Shown in pieces: positions 37,132 to 46,220 of a stretch of 64,000 nucleotides of DNA; positions within the stretch are counted from its first letter, which is position 1; each line of letters starts with the position of its first letter. The stretch covers positions 10,367,508-10,431,507 of the forward strand of contig NZ_KB913037.1 in the NCBI RefSeq assembly GCF_000384295.1, given 5' to 3'. The DNA comes from Amycolatopsis balhimycina FH 1894. GTDB taxonomy: Bacteria; Actinomycetota; Actinomycetes; Mycobacteriales; Pseudonocardiaceae. The translations under genes and the position numbers were made by a program. Under the pieces are notes generated by a model, which was not told the DNA's origin, searched no databases, and saw nothing but the letters and a program-made list of their open reading frames with translations.

Positions 37132-38603
37132 CGCGGCCCTCCGGTGATCCGGTCGGCGGCGAGCCTGCCGGAGATCAGCACGGTCGGGACGCCCACGCCC
37201 GGGACCGTCGCACCGCCCGCCAGGACGACGTTGTCCGTACCGCGCGGGAGGTTCCGCGGCCGGAACGGTCCGGTTTGGACGAACGAGTGCGCGTAGCCGA
37301 ACGGCGTCCCGGCGACCAGGCCGCGGGCCGCCCAGCCGGCCGGGCCGACCACGTGCGTGAACTCCGGCTCGAAGCCGGGCAGGAGCCGGTCACGGGCCAC
37401 TTCGAGGACCTCCTCGGCGTAGGGGCCCGACTCGGCGGTCCAGTCCGCCGGGCCGCGGTCGAGGTTGGGCACCGGGGCGAGCACGGAGTAGAGCTGACGC
37501 CCCGGCGGCGCGAGCCCGGGATCGGTCGCGGTCGGCCGCGTGACGAGCAGCGAGGGATCGCTCATCCGCCTGCCCCGGGTGATCAGCTCGTCGAAGGTCG
37601 ACCGCCAGCCGTGTCCGAAGGAGATCGTGTGGTGCGCGATCTCCGGGTGGGTGGCCGGGCCGCCGGCGTGCACGACGAGCGCCGAGGGCGCGGCCCGGAG
37701 CGGGACCGGCCGACGCGGGTGCCGCCCGAGCAGCCGGTAGCTCTCCGGCAGTTCGGTGGTGAGAACGACGGCGTCGCACGGGTACCGCGCACCGGAGGCG
37801 GTGCGGACGGCGGTGACGCGGGTGCCGCGGCGTTCCAGGGCGTGCACGGCGTCGCCGTAGCCGAACTTCACCCCGGCGCCGGCCGCGACGCGTTCCAGGG
37901 CCCGCGGCAGGGCCGCGATGCCACCGGCCGGGAAGTACACGCCGCCGACGGTGTCCATGTACGCGATGACCGCGTAGAGGGCCAGCGCCCGCATCGGCGA
38001 CTCGCCCGCGTAGAGCGCCTGGAAGGTGAACACCCGCTTCAGCCGCTCGTCGGCCAGGAACCGCCCGACCCGGCCGTCCAGCCGCCGGAACCCGCCCAGG
38101 GCCACCAGCCGGGCCAGCTCCGGCCGGAGCATGCCGAGCGGCGAGTCGATGTTCGCGTCGATGAACCGGCCGAACTCGGCGTGGTAGAGCTTCGTGAGCC
38201 AGTCGCGCAGGCGGGTGTAGCCCGCGGCCTCGGCCGGGCCGGCGAAGTCCCGGACCGCGTCGGTCATCGCGTCCGCGTCGGTGTGCACGGGCAGCGTGCT
38301 GCCGTCGGCGAACTGCGCGACGTACGCCGGATCGAGCCGGGTCAGCGGCAGTTCCTCGGTCAGTTCGGCGCCCACCGCGGCGAAGGTGCCGCGCAGGATC
38401 GACGGCATGGTCAGCACGGTCGGGCCGGTGTCGAGCAGGTAGCCGTCGCGCTCGACGCGTCCCGCGCGGCCACCGGGCCCCGGGTCGCGTTCGAGGACGG
38501 TGACCTCCCGGCCACGCCCGGCGAGGTGCATCGCCGCGGCCAAGCCGGCCAGGCCCGCTCCCACGACGACGACGCGGTCCGACGGCCCGGGCACCGTCTT
38601 CAT
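37128..38603 (-). CDS. crtI: Phytoene desaturase
   Basis: A 491-residue CrtI-type flavoprotein that desaturates phytoene to lycopene. The FAD-binding motif VVVVGAGLAGLAAAMHLAGRG is followed by PGGRAG and the family motif LLDTGPTVLTMP. The C-terminal CrtI signature is NVVLAGGATVPGVGVPTVL. The ATG at 38603 overlaps the crtE stop (ATGA). An upstream in-frame extension exists but begins before the FAD fold, inside the crtE coding sequence, and is not credible. Confidence 0.95.
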   Translation of the reverse strand: MKTVPGPSDRVVVVGAGLAGLAAAMHLAGRGREVTVLERDPGPGGRAGRVERDGYLLDTGPTVLTMPSILRGTFAAVGAELTEELPLTRLDPAYVAQFADGSTLPVHTDADAMTDAVRDFAGPAEAAGYTRLRDWLTKLYHAEFGRFIDANIDSPLGMLRPELARLVALGGFRRLDGRVGRFLADERLKRVFTFQALYAGESPMRALALYAVIAYMDTVGGVYFPAGGIAALPRALERVAAGAGVKFGYGDAVHALERRGTRVTAVRTASGARYPCDAVVLTTELPESYRLLGRHPRRPVPLRAAPSALVVHAGGPATHPEIAHHTISFGHGWRSTFDELITRGRRMSDPSLLVTRPTATDPGLAPPGRQLYSVLAPVPNLDRGPADWTAESGPYAEEVLEVARDRLLPGFEPEFTHVVGPAGWAARGLVAGTPFGYAHSFVQTGPFRPRNLPRGTDNVVLAGGATVPGVGVPTVLISGRLAADRITGGPR

Positions 38604-39700
38604 CGGTCGCGCTCGGTGCACCGGGCCGCGAGCGCGGCGAGCAGGTCGGCGGCGTGCCGGGGGACCACCGCCGGGTCGATTGCCGCGAGTGCCTTGCCCG
38701 CCCGTTCGGCGATCAGCTCGCCCATGCGGTCCTGCGCGCCGGTCGCCACGATCAGTTCCTGCCACCGCGCGACGGCGTCGTCGTCGACGCCGTCGAGTTC
38801 GAGCAGCTCGGCGAGCTCGGCCTGCTGACGCCGGCCGGCCATCGCGGCGGCCAGCACGACCACGCTGGATGCCTTGCGGTCACGCAGGTCCTGCCCGGCG
38901 GGCTTGCCCGTGACGGCCGGATCGCCGAACGCGCCCAGCAGGTCGTCGCGGAACTGGAACGCCTCGCCCAGCAGGCCACCGAACTCGGCCAGCCCGGCGA
39001 GCAGTCCGGGGCCGCATCCGGCCAGCGCCGCCCCGAACTCCAGCGGCCGCCGGACGGTGTAGTTGCCGGACTTGCGGCGCAGGACGTCGAGCAGGGTGTC
39101 CCAGCTGGGCAGGGCGCGCGCGTCGTTGACGAGGTCGGCGAGCTGGCCGGCGGCCAGCTCCGCCCGCATCAGGTCGTAGTGCCGCCAGCCCCGCGCCAGC
39201 TGCGCGGCGTCGAGCCCGCTTTCGCGCAGCATCTGCTCGGACCACACCAGGAACAGGTCCCCGGACAGGATCGCCGCCGACTCGCCGAACCGGGCCGCCG
39301 GCCCCGCCCAGCCCTGCTCCTCGTGCCACCGGGCGAACCGGGCGTGCAGGGCCGGGCGGCCGCGCCGCAGCGGCGAGCCGTCCATCACGTCGTCCTGGGC
39401 CAGGGCGAAGCAGTGCAACAGTTCCAGGGCGGCGGCCGCGCGAACCGCGGCCGGGGATTCCGGCTGCCCGCACCGCCACCCGACGCAGGCGAACAGGGGG
39501 CGGAGGCATTTTCCGCCCGCGACGAACTCGGGGAGCGCGGTTTCCGCGAGCGCGCCCTCGCTGCGCCCGGAAAAGTGCTCCGCCACCCGCGCGCTCACGA
39601 AATCGTGTGCTTCGGCCAGGCAGCGGCGGCCCGTGGTGTCCAGCCACCCGGCGGCCGCCTCGTCCGCGGAGGCCACCCCCGCCGTCATGATCGCTGTCAT
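38600..39700 (-). CDS. crtE: Geranylgeranyl diphosphate synthase
   Basis: A 366-residue trans-polyprenyl diphosphate synthase, first gene of the carotenoid operon. The first Asp-rich motif is ALAQDDVMDGSPLRRGRPALH (about residues 100-120), and the second is FQFRDDLLGAFGD. These bind the Mg-diphosphate of the allylic substrate. It supplies GGPP to CrtB. Its 127-bp upstream region is shared with a divergent B12-type MerR regulator, which is likely to control the whole operon. Confidence 0.93.
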   Translation of the reverse strand: MTAIMTAGVASADEAAAGWLDTTGRRCLAEAHDFVSARVAEHFSGRSEGALAETALPEFVAGGKCLRPLFACVGWRCGQPESPAAVRAAAALELLHCFALAQDDVMDGSPLRRGRPALHARFARWHEEQGWAGPAARFGESAAILSGDLFLVWSEQMLRESGLDAAQLARGWRHYDLMRAELAAGQLADLVNDARALPSWDTLLDVLRRKSGNYTVRRPLEFGAALAGCGPGLLAGLAEFGGLLGEAFQFRDDLLGAFGDPAVTGKPAGQDLRDRKASSVVVLAAAMAGRRQQAELAELLELDGVDDDAVARWQELIVATGAQDRMGELIAERAGKALAAIDPAVVPRHAADLLAALAARCTERDR

Positions 39701-39827
39701 CCGCCGCCCTCCCGGTCTCCGAGTATTCGATGCACAACCGTTTCACAGGTGGTGTAGCTTGTCCACTCGAACGGGGCCGCGGAGTCTGCGGGAGCGGATC
39801 CGCCGGACGTGTGGAAACGTGGTGCCG

Positions 39828-40721
39828 ATGGACGTCGACGAGGTGGATGGCCGGGAGCGTCCCCGGGCGGAAGGCTCGTGGACGCCCGGCAAGGTCGCCG
39901 GGCTGCTGGGCGTCTCCCCGGTGACCCTGCGCACCTGGGCCGCGCGCTACGGGGTCGGCCCGTCCCTGCGGGACGACGGCAGGCACCGGCGCTACTCCGA
40001 CGCGGATGTCCGCCGCCTGCAGCACATGCAGCGGCTCGTCGACCGGGGCATGCGCGCCCGTGAAGCCGCCGCGGCCGCGTTCTCGGGCACGGGGGAGGCG
40101 GTCCCCGAAGTCTCCCACGCCCGGCGCGCCGAGGAGCTCGAGCGGGCGGCGGAGGAGCTCGGCTACGGGTCGCTGGCCGCCCTGCTGGACGAAACGCTCG
40201 ACGCGCTCGGACCCGCCGGAGCGTGGACCGAGGTGCTCGTTCCCGTCCTGCGGCACCTCGGCGGCCGCTGGTTGCGCGGCGACCTCTGCTTCGCGTCCGA
40301 GTGGGCGTTGACCGGCGAGATCTCGCTCGCCCTGCAGCGTTGCGGCGCCCGGTTCGCGACCGCCCCGCCCGGCCGCGGGGTGCTGCTGGCGTGCTGCCCC
40401 GGCGAACGCCACGGCCTGCCGATGGAGGTGCTGCGCGCCGCGCTGGCGGAGGCCGGGATCCCGGCCGTCCACCTGGGACAGATGGTGCCCGCCGAGACGA
40501 CGATCGCCGGCGCGGAAAAGCTCGGCCCGGTGGCGGTGTTCCTGTGGTCGATGTCCGCCGCCACCGCCGACGACCTGCTCGGCCGCCGGCTGCGGCGCCG
40601 CGGGTTCGACGTCGTCATGGCGGGACCGGGCTGGGAAAACCTCGCCGGACAGGACGGCGTCCGCTGGGTCGACGACCTGCCCGGCGCGCTCGAGCTGGCC
40701 GCCGAACGCGTCAAAGCGTGA
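39828..40721 (+). CDS. B12-binding MerR-family regulator (CarH/LitR-like)
   Basis: A 297-residue regulator. A MerR-type winged helix (about residues 20-90; KVAGLLGVSPVTLRTWAARYG, RHRRYSDADVRRL) is followed by a four-helix region and a cobalamin-binding fold with CCPGERHGLPMEVL, matching the ExH-type B12 motif of CarH/LitR photoreceptors. In that family adenosylcobalamin holds a repressing tetramer, and light breaks it to induce carotenoid genes. Its divergent placement next to crtE supports that role here. ATG 39828 is chosen; GTG codons at 39819 and 39822 are in-frame alternatives. Confidence 0.88.
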   Translation: MDVDEVDGRERPRAEGSWTPGKVAGLLGVSPVTLRTWAARYGVGPSLRDDGRHRRYSDADVRRLQHMQRLVDRGMRAREAAAAAFSGTGEAVPEVSHARRAEELERAAEELGYGSLAALLDETLDALGPAGAWTEVLVPVLRHLGGRWLRGDLCFASEWALTGEISLALQRCGARFATAPPGRGVLLACCPGERHGLPMEVLRAALAEAGIPAVHLGQMVPAETTIAGAEKLGPVAVFLWSMSAATADDLLGRRLRRRGFDVVMAGPGWENLAGQDGVRWVDDLPGALELAAERVKA

Positions 40722-40751
40722 ATCGGGGGAAGCGTTGCGCAATCGCTCCGC

Positions 40752-41780
40752 ATGCTTGATGATGGGTCCGTGGACCTCAAGCGGCAGCTGATCGGGCGCC
40801 GGCCGGAGCGGTGGCCGGTGCGGCCGTTCCGCGAGCCGGCCTGGGCCCGTCAGGAACCCACCTACGCGGAGTGCGGCCCCGCGCTGATCGAAGCGGCGGT
40901 CAAGCGGGCCGGCTCCCGCCCGGCCGGCAACTGGTTCGTCTTCGCGGCCGCCCGCGAAGTCCGCGCCGACCGGCCGTCCGGCGTGCGGGTGGCCGGCCGC
41001 GAATTGGTGGCCTGGCGCGGACCCGGCGGCGAGCTGCGGGTCGGCCCGGGCGCCTGCCCGCACCTCGGCGCGCCGCTGGCTCAGGCACGCGTGCACTGCG
41101 GCGAGCTGGTCTGCCGGTGGCACGGCCTGCGCGTCGGCGGCGACCGTCCCGGGTGGACGGCGCTGCCGTCGTACGACGACGGGGTACTGGCGTGGGTCCG
41201 CCTCGACCGGCCCGGCGGCGAACCGCCCGCCGAACGTCCGGTCGTGCCGGCCCGCCCGCGCGGCACCACCGTCGACGCGGTCGCGACGCTGACCGGGGTC
41301 TGCGAGCCCGAAGACGTCGTCGCCAACCGGCTCGACCCCTGGCACGGTGCCTGGTTCCACCCGTATTCCTTCGCCCGCCTGCGGGTGCTGTCGGCGCCGC
41401 GGGGCATCGACGTCGCGGAGCCCGACGACCGGTTCGTCGTGGAGGTGACGTTCCGGCTCGCGGGAAAGCTCGGCGTGCCGGTGGTCGCCGAGTTCACCTG
41501 CCCGGGGCCGCGCACGGTGCTGATGACCATTGTGGACGGTGAGGGGGCCGGCAGCGTGGTGGAGACCCACGCGACGCCACTCGGCCCTGGCACCGACGGC
41601 CGCCCGCGCACGGCGGTGATCGAGGCGACGATCGCCGCGTCCGGCCGGCCGGGGTTCGCCAGGGCCGCCCGGCTGGCGCCGGTCCTGCGCCCCCTGATGC
41701 GCCGCGCCGCGGCCCGCCTCTGGCGGGACGACCTCGCGTACGCCGAGCGCCGCTATGCGCTGCGCACGGATCACCACTGA
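40752..41780 (+). CDS. Rieske [2Fe-2S] protein of the carotenoid cluster (DUF5914-like)
   Basis: A 342-residue protein with a Rieske cluster site CPHLGAPL...CRWHG (about residues 103-127). The C-terminal part resembles the substrate domains of ring-hydroxylating oxygenases and includes a plausible iron-site region (NRLDPWHGAWFHPYSF). It lies 30 bases behind the B12-MerR gene on the same strand. Rieske proteins of this type accompany crt genes in actinobacteria, so hydroxylation or other oxidation of a carotenoid end group is a reasonable guess. The ATG at 40752 is chosen; GTG 40770 is an alternative. Confidence 0.8.
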   Translation: MLDDGSVDLKRQLIGRRPERWPVRPFREPAWARQEPTYAECGPALIEAAVKRAGSRPAGNWFVFAAAREVRADRPSGVRVAGRELVAWRGPGGELRVGPGACPHLGAPLAQARVHCGELVCRWHGLRVGGDRPGWTALPSYDDGVLAWVRLDRPGGEPPAERPVVPARPRGTTVDAVATLTGVCEPEDVVANRLDPWHGAWFHPYSFARLRVLSAPRGIDVAEPDDRFVVEVTFRLAGKLGVPVVAEFTCPGPRTVLMTIVDGEGAGSVVETHATPLGPGTDGRPRTAVIEATIAASGRPGFARAARLAPVLRPLMRRAAARLWRDDLAYAERRYALRTDHH

Positions 41781-41836
41781 CGCCGCGCGCCGCGATCACT
41801 GTCGGTTGCTGCGCCGAACGGCGTGCGTGAGCGTGC

Positions 41837-42931
41837 TCAGAGAGCGTTTCCCAGCCCTTCGTAAGCGGCCATCACGATGCCCAGCCCGCGGTCGTCGCCC
41901 AGCGGTCCCTGCTCGACCATCTGGTTCATCACGTACGCCACCGTCAGGTGCGTGTCCAGGTCGGTCGTGACGATCGAACCGCCCCAGCCACCCCACGAAC
42001 ACGTCCGGCCCTGCACGCCGTAGCCCATGCCGTACCGGATCCGCGCGCCCAGGACCTCGTCCTCGCCACGGAACTGTTCTTCCAGCGCCCGCTCGCAGCC
42101 CGCCCGGGAGAGCAGCCGCACTCCTCCTGCCTGGCCGCCGCAGGCGAGGACCGACTGCACCGCCGCGACCGACCGTGCGTTGCCGAACCCGTTCGCCGAC
42201 GGGACTTCCGCCCGCCGCCAGGCCTCGGTGTTGACGATTTCGGGATCGAGCGGCGGGTTTCCCGGGCCTCGCGCCACGATCTCCGGCGCGCGGGTCGGGG
42301 ACGGGATGATCGGGGCGACCCGGTGGTCGTGCTCCGCGGGCAACCCGATGTGGAAGTCGGCGCCCAGCGGCCCGGCGACTTCCTCGGCGAAGAAGGCGGC
42401 GAACCCGCGGCCGGTGATCCGGTGGACGACCTCGCCGATCAGGTACCCCTGCGTGACCGCGTGGTAGCCGCCCACCACGCCCGGTTCCGAGGTCGGCGCC
42501 TGCTCGGCCAGCAGGCTCGTCACGACCGGCCAGTCGTAGAGCTGCTCCGGCCGCAGCGGCTCCTGCCACGTCGACAGGCCCGATGTGTGGCCGAGCACGT
42601 GCCTCACCAGCACCTTTTCCTTGCCCGCGGCCGCGAACTCGGGCCAGTACCGCGCGACCGGCGCGTCCAGGTCGAGCTCGCCGCGATCGGCGAGGATCAA
42701 CGCGCACAGCGCGGTCATCGTCTTCGTGGTCGAGAAGACGCAGGTGATCGTGTCCCGCTCCCACGGCCGGGTGCGGTCGGCGTCGGCGTACCCGCCCCAG
42801 AGGTCGACCACCGGCTCGCCGTCGAGGGAGACGGCGACCGACGCTCCGACGTCCGGTCCGTCCAGGGACGCCTCCAGCGCCGCCCGCACCGCTTCGAACC
42901 GCTCGTCACAGGTACCCCGCGTCTGGGCCAT
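41837..42931 (-). CDS. Beta-lactamase-fold serine hydrolase (class C/EstB-like)
   Basis: A 364-residue protein without a signal peptide. The SxxK nucleophile motif is in VFSTTKTMTALCAL (Ser near residue 67). GGYHAVTQGYLIGEVV gives the Tyr of the second motif, and the C-terminal GGWGGS replaces the KTG box. Without an export signal it is more likely an esterase or peptidase than a resistance enzyme. It is convergent with the Rieske gene and stands alone. Confidence 0.85.
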   Translation of the reverse strand: MAQTRGTCDERFEAVRAALEASLDGPDVGASVAVSLDGEPVVDLWGGYADADRTRPWERDTITCVFSTTKTMTALCALILADRGELDLDAPVARYWPEFAAAGKEKVLVRHVLGHTSGLSTWQEPLRPEQLYDWPVVTSLLAEQAPTSEPGVVGGYHAVTQGYLIGEVVHRITGRGFAAFFAEEVAGPLGADFHIGLPAEHDHRVAPIIPSPTRAPEIVARGPGNPPLDPEIVNTEAWRRAEVPSANGFGNARSVAAVQSVLACGGQAGGVRLLSRAGCERALEEQFRGEDEVLGARIRYGMGYGVQGRTCSWGGWGGSIVTTDLDTHLTVAYVMNQMVEQGPLGDDRGLGIVMAAYEGLGNAL

Positions 42932-43019
42932 GGGCGGTACCTAACCCGAATTTCCCCCGAACACCAACAGGTTATTCCGCCCGCTCGCCGGGGCGTTTAC
43001 CTCGGAGGGAATTGGTTCG

Positions 43020-43616
43020 ATGACGTCGGTGCCGCAAGCTCGGGCCATGACCAGTTACCGGATCCACACCGCCGCTACCGCCACCGAAGCCGTGAGGGAG
43101 CCGCTCGAGGTCCTGCAGGGCGCGTTCGGGTTCGTGCCCGCCGCCGCGGGCCTGATGGCGAACTCGGCGGCGCTGCTCAACACCTTCTTCGCCGCGTTCG
43201 GGTACTTCCGGGGGACCGGCACGTTCGGGCCGGCCGAACGGCAGGTGCTGCTCCTGTCGAACGCCGTCGCCAACGGCAGTGAGTGGGCGGTCGCGTTCCA
43301 TTCCCTGGAGGCGCTCGCGGACGGTGTCGAACCGGACGTGGTCGAGGCGCTGCGTCGGGGCGAGGCTCCCGGCGACGAACGCATGGCGGCGCTTTCGGCG
43401 TTCACGCGGTCGCTGATCGCCGGGCGCGGGCACATCGGCGAGGCCGAGGTGACCGCCTTCGAAGCGGCCGGCTTCACCGGCGAGCAGGTGTTCGAGGTCG
43501 TCACCGGCATCGCGATCTCGGTGATGACGAACTACACCGCCAACGTCGCCCGGCCACCGCTGGAGGACGCGGTGGCGCCGTACGCCTGGACCGCGGGACA
43601 CTCGACCGGTGGCTGA
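43020..43616 (+). CDS. Carboxymuconolactone decarboxylase-like protein without CxxC
   Basis: A 198-residue AhpD/CMD-fold protein. The usual redox motif CxxCxxxH is replaced by NGSEWAVAFH, so both cysteines are missing (Ser and Ala) while the His is kept. It therefore cannot work as a classical peroxidase. ATG 43020 follows GGAGGG; ATG 43047 is an alternative. Its stop lies 8 bases inside the following regulator gene, so the pair is coupled and probably shares a function, perhaps a small-molecule-responsive detoxification step. Confidence 0.82.
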   Translation: MTSVPQARAMTSYRIHTAATATEAVREPLEVLQGAFGFVPAAAGLMANSAALLNTFFAAFGYFRGTGTFGPAERQVLLLSNAVANGSEWAVAFHSLEALADGVEPDVVEALRRGEAPGDERMAALSAFTRSLIAGRGHIGEAEVTAFEAAGFTGEQVFEVVTGIAISVMTNYTANVARPPLEDAVAPYAWTAGHSTGG

Positions 43617-44421
43617 CGTGGGCGTGTTGCTGAAACACTGGCGTGGCGCCCGGCGCCTGAGCCAGCTGGCGCTGGCGGCGGAGGCGGCCGTGTCCGTCCG
43701 GCACCTGTGCTTCGTCGAAACCGGCCGGGCGAACCCCAGCCGGGCCATGGTGCTGAAACTCGCCGAGGTGCTGGACGTCCCGTTCCGCGAACGCAACACC
43801 TTGCTGCTCAGCGCCGGGTTCTCCCCGGAGTACCCGGAGTCGGAACTGGACGCGCCGTCGTTGTCCGCGGTCCGTGCCGCCCTGGAGACGATCCTCGCCC
43901 AGCAGGAACCGTTCCCGGCGCTGGTCATGGACCGCGGCTGGGACATCCGCCACGCCAACTCGGCCGCCCGCCGGTTCTTCGCGTTCCTCCGAAGTGGACA
44001 GCCGGCGAGCCCGCCGGGCCCGGCGAACGTCCTGCGCCGGATGTTCCACCCGGACGGCGTGCGGCCGCACGTGACGAACTGGCCGGAGGTCGCCGAAGCG
44101 CTGGTGCGGCGGGCGAGGCGGGAAGCCGTCGGCGGCGTCGAGGACGAGCGGGCCCGGCGGATCCTCGACGAGGTGCTGGCCTACCCGGGCGTCCCGCCGG
44201 GCCTGCGTTCACTCGACGCGACGGTCCCGACGCTGCCGATCGTCCCGATCCGGTACGCGCGGGGCGACCGGCGGTTCGCCTACTTCTCCACGGTGACCAC
44301 CCTCGGCACCCCGCAGGACGTGACCCTTCAGGAGCTGCGCATCGAGTGCTTCTTCCCGATGGACGAGGAGACGCGCTCCCACGCCCGGGATCTCGCCGAG
44401 CCCGGCGCGGTCAGTCCTTGA
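43609..44421 (+). CDS. XRE-family regulator with MmyB-like ligand domain
   Basis: A 270-residue transcription factor. An N-terminal helix-turn-helix (about residues 5-60; RLSQLALAAEAAVSVRHLCFVETGRANPS) precedes a PAS-like MmyB ligand-binding domain (about 95-260; ALVMDRGWDIRHANSAARRFF). Such regulators bind fatty acid-like ligands and often control an adjacent oxidoreductase. The GTG start lies 8 bases before the end of the CMD-like gene. The 3' end overlaps the convergent permease gene by 11 bases, unusual for convergent genes. Confidence 0.88.
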   Translation: MADVGVLLKHWRGARRLSQLALAAEAAVSVRHLCFVETGRANPSRAMVLKLAEVLDVPFRERNTLLLSAGFSPEYPESELDAPSLSAVRAALETILAQQEPFPALVMDRGWDIRHANSAARRFFAFLRSGQPASPPGPANVLRRMFHPDGVRPHVTNWPEVAEALVRRARREAVGGVEDERARRILDEVLAYPGVPPGLRSLDATVPTLPIVPIRYARGDRRFAYFSTVTTLGTPQDVTLQELRIECFFPMDEETRSHARDLAEPGAVSP

Positions 44422-45271
44422 CCGCGCCGGCGGCGAGCCCGGTGCGCCAGAACCGCTGCAGCGCCAGGAAAGCCAGGATCAGCGGGATGATGGACAGCAG
44501 CGAGCCGGTGACGACGACGGCCTTGAGGTCGGGGTCGCGGCTGATCTGGGTGTTGAGGGTGTACAGGCCGAGGGTCACCGGGTACAGGCGGTCGCTGGTC
44601 AGCATCACCAGGGGGAGCAGGAAGTTGTTCCAGATCGCGACGAACTGGAACAGGAAGATCGTGACGAGCGCCGGCGCCATCAGGCGCAGGCTGACGGTGT
44701 AGAACATGCGCACGTCCCCCGCGCCGTCGATGCGGCCGGCCTCGAGCAGCTCGTCGGGCACCGACGCCGCGGCGTACACGCGGGCGAGGTAGACCCCGAA
44801 CGGGCTGATCATGCTGGGCAGCAGCACCGACCACACGGTGTTCGTCACCCCCGCTCCGGCGAGCATGAGGAACAGCGGGACGGCGAGCGCGGTCGGGGGG
44901 ACGAGCACCCCGGCGAGAACGGTGGAGAACGTGAACGACCGCCCGCGGAAGGTGAACTTGGCCAGCGCGTACCCGGCCATCGCCGAAAGCAGGGTGGCGG
45001 CCGCGGCACCCACGACCGAGTACAGGGCGCTGTTGGCCAGCCACCGCAGGTAGAGCCCGTCCCCGAACGTGACGGTGTCGCGCAGGTTCTCACCGAAGTG
45101 GTTGCCGGAGAACCAGAGCCCGAACGTCGTCGAGAGGCCGGACGCGGACTTCGTGGCCGAGATGGCCAGCCAGACCACCGGCAGCAGGAAGTAGACCGCG
45201 GCCACGAACATCGCCGTGGTCACCACGACCGAGGATCCGGTGGGGCGCCGGGTGTTCGGGTGAGTGGTCAC
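44411..45271 (-). CDS. Sugar ABC transporter permease, MalG type
   Basis: A 286-residue inner-membrane permease with six predicted helices and the EAA loop PDELLEAGRIDGAGDVRMF (about residues 168-186). It ends GLAAGAVKD, typical of CUT1 MalG subunits. The GTG start overlaps the MalF-type stop (GTGA). It is the last gene of the SBP-MalF-MalG operon. No ATPase gene is present, so a shared MsiK-like ATPase is likely. Confidence 0.93.
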   Translation of the reverse strand: MTTHPNTRRPTGSSVVVTTAMFVAAVYFLLPVVWLAISATKSASGLSTTFGLWFSGNHFGENLRDTVTFGDGLYLRWLANSALYSVVGAAAATLLSAMAGYALAKFTFRGRSFTFSTVLAGVLVPPTALAVPLFLMLAGAGVTNTVWSVLLPSMISPFGVYLARVYAAASVPDELLEAGRIDGAGDVRMFYTVSLRLMAPALVTIFLFQFVAIWNNFLLPLVMLTSDRLYPVTLGLYTLNTQISRDPDLKAVVVTGSLLSIIPLILAFLALQRFWRTGLAAGAVKD

Positions 45272-46212
45272 AGGGCGGCCCTCGCTCGGGTGATCCGGAA
45301 GAACAGCCAGGACAGGACGGCGATGAGCAGGGTGACGAGCACGCTCATCGCGGCGCCGAGGCCGTAGTTCTGGGCGGAAATCTGGGCGTAGGCGGCCATC
45401 GACGGGGTGTAGGCCGACGACACCGCGCTGGAGACCCCGGCCATCACCTGGGGTTCGGTGAACAGCTGGAACGTGCCGATGATGGAGAACACCCCGGTCA
45501 GCACCAGCGACGGCGCGATGACCGGCACCTTGATCCGCCAGGCGATCGCCCAGCCGGACGCGCCGTCGAGCCGGGCCGCTTCGTAGAGCTGGGGCGGGAT
45601 CGCCTGCAGCGACGAGTAGAGGATCAGCATGTTGTAGCCGGTGAACGTCCAGGTGACGATGTTCGCGATCGAGTACAGGATGACCTTGCCGGACAGCAGG
45701 TCGGGGTGAAGCCCGACCGGGTCGAGCAGCTGGTTGATCGGCGAGAGGTTCGGGGCGTAGAAGAAGCCCCACATCACCGCGGCGATCACGCCGGGCACGG
45801 CGTACGGCAGGAAGAACGCGAGCCGGAAGAACCGCCGCAAGCGCACGACCGCGGAGTCCAGGGCGAGCGCCAGGAGCAGGGCGAGGCCGAGCATGATCGG
45901 GATCTGGATCACGCCGAACAGCAGGACCCGCCCGATCGAGCCGACGAACCCGCTGTCGCCGAGGGCCGCGGTGTAGTTGCCGAGCCCGGCGAACACCTCG
46001 ACGGGACGGCCGTAGGTCGAGGTCCTCGTGACCGCGGTGAAGCTCTTCACCACGGCCACGACGACCGGGGCCACGTAGAACACCGCGAACCCGGCGAGGA
46101 ACGGAGCCAGCAGCAGCCAGGCGGCGCGGGTGCTGCTGCTCGCCCGTCGCCGGCGCGCCACCCTGGGGCGGGCCGGCGCGCCGGCGACGGTTTCGGACGC
46201 TGCGACAACCAT
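45268..46212 (-). CDS. Sugar ABC transporter permease, MalF type
   Basis: A 314-residue permease with a basic cytoplasmic N-terminus, six hydrophobic helices and the EAA loop PPQLYEAARLDGASGWAIAW (about residues 208-227). It forms the channel with the MalG-type subunit downstream and receives substrate from the lipoprotein encoded just upstream. It begins 8 bases after the binding-protein stop. Confidence 0.93.
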   Translation of the reverse strand: MVVAASETVAGAPARPRVARRRRASSSTRAAWLLLAPFLAGFAVFYVAPVVVAVVKSFTAVTRTSTYGRPVEVFAGLGNYTAALGDSGFVGSIGRVLLFGVIQIPIMLGLALLLALALDSAVVRLRRFFRLAFFLPYAVPGVIAAVMWGFFYAPNLSPINQLLDPVGLHPDLLSGKVILYSIANIVTWTFTGYNMLILYSSLQAIPPQLYEAARLDGASGWAIAWRIKVPVIAPSLVLTGVFSIIGTFQLFTEPQVMAGVSSAVSSAYTPSMAAYAQISAQNYGLGAAMSVLVTLLIAVLSWLFFRITRARAAL

Positions 46213-46220
46213 CGTCGTCC

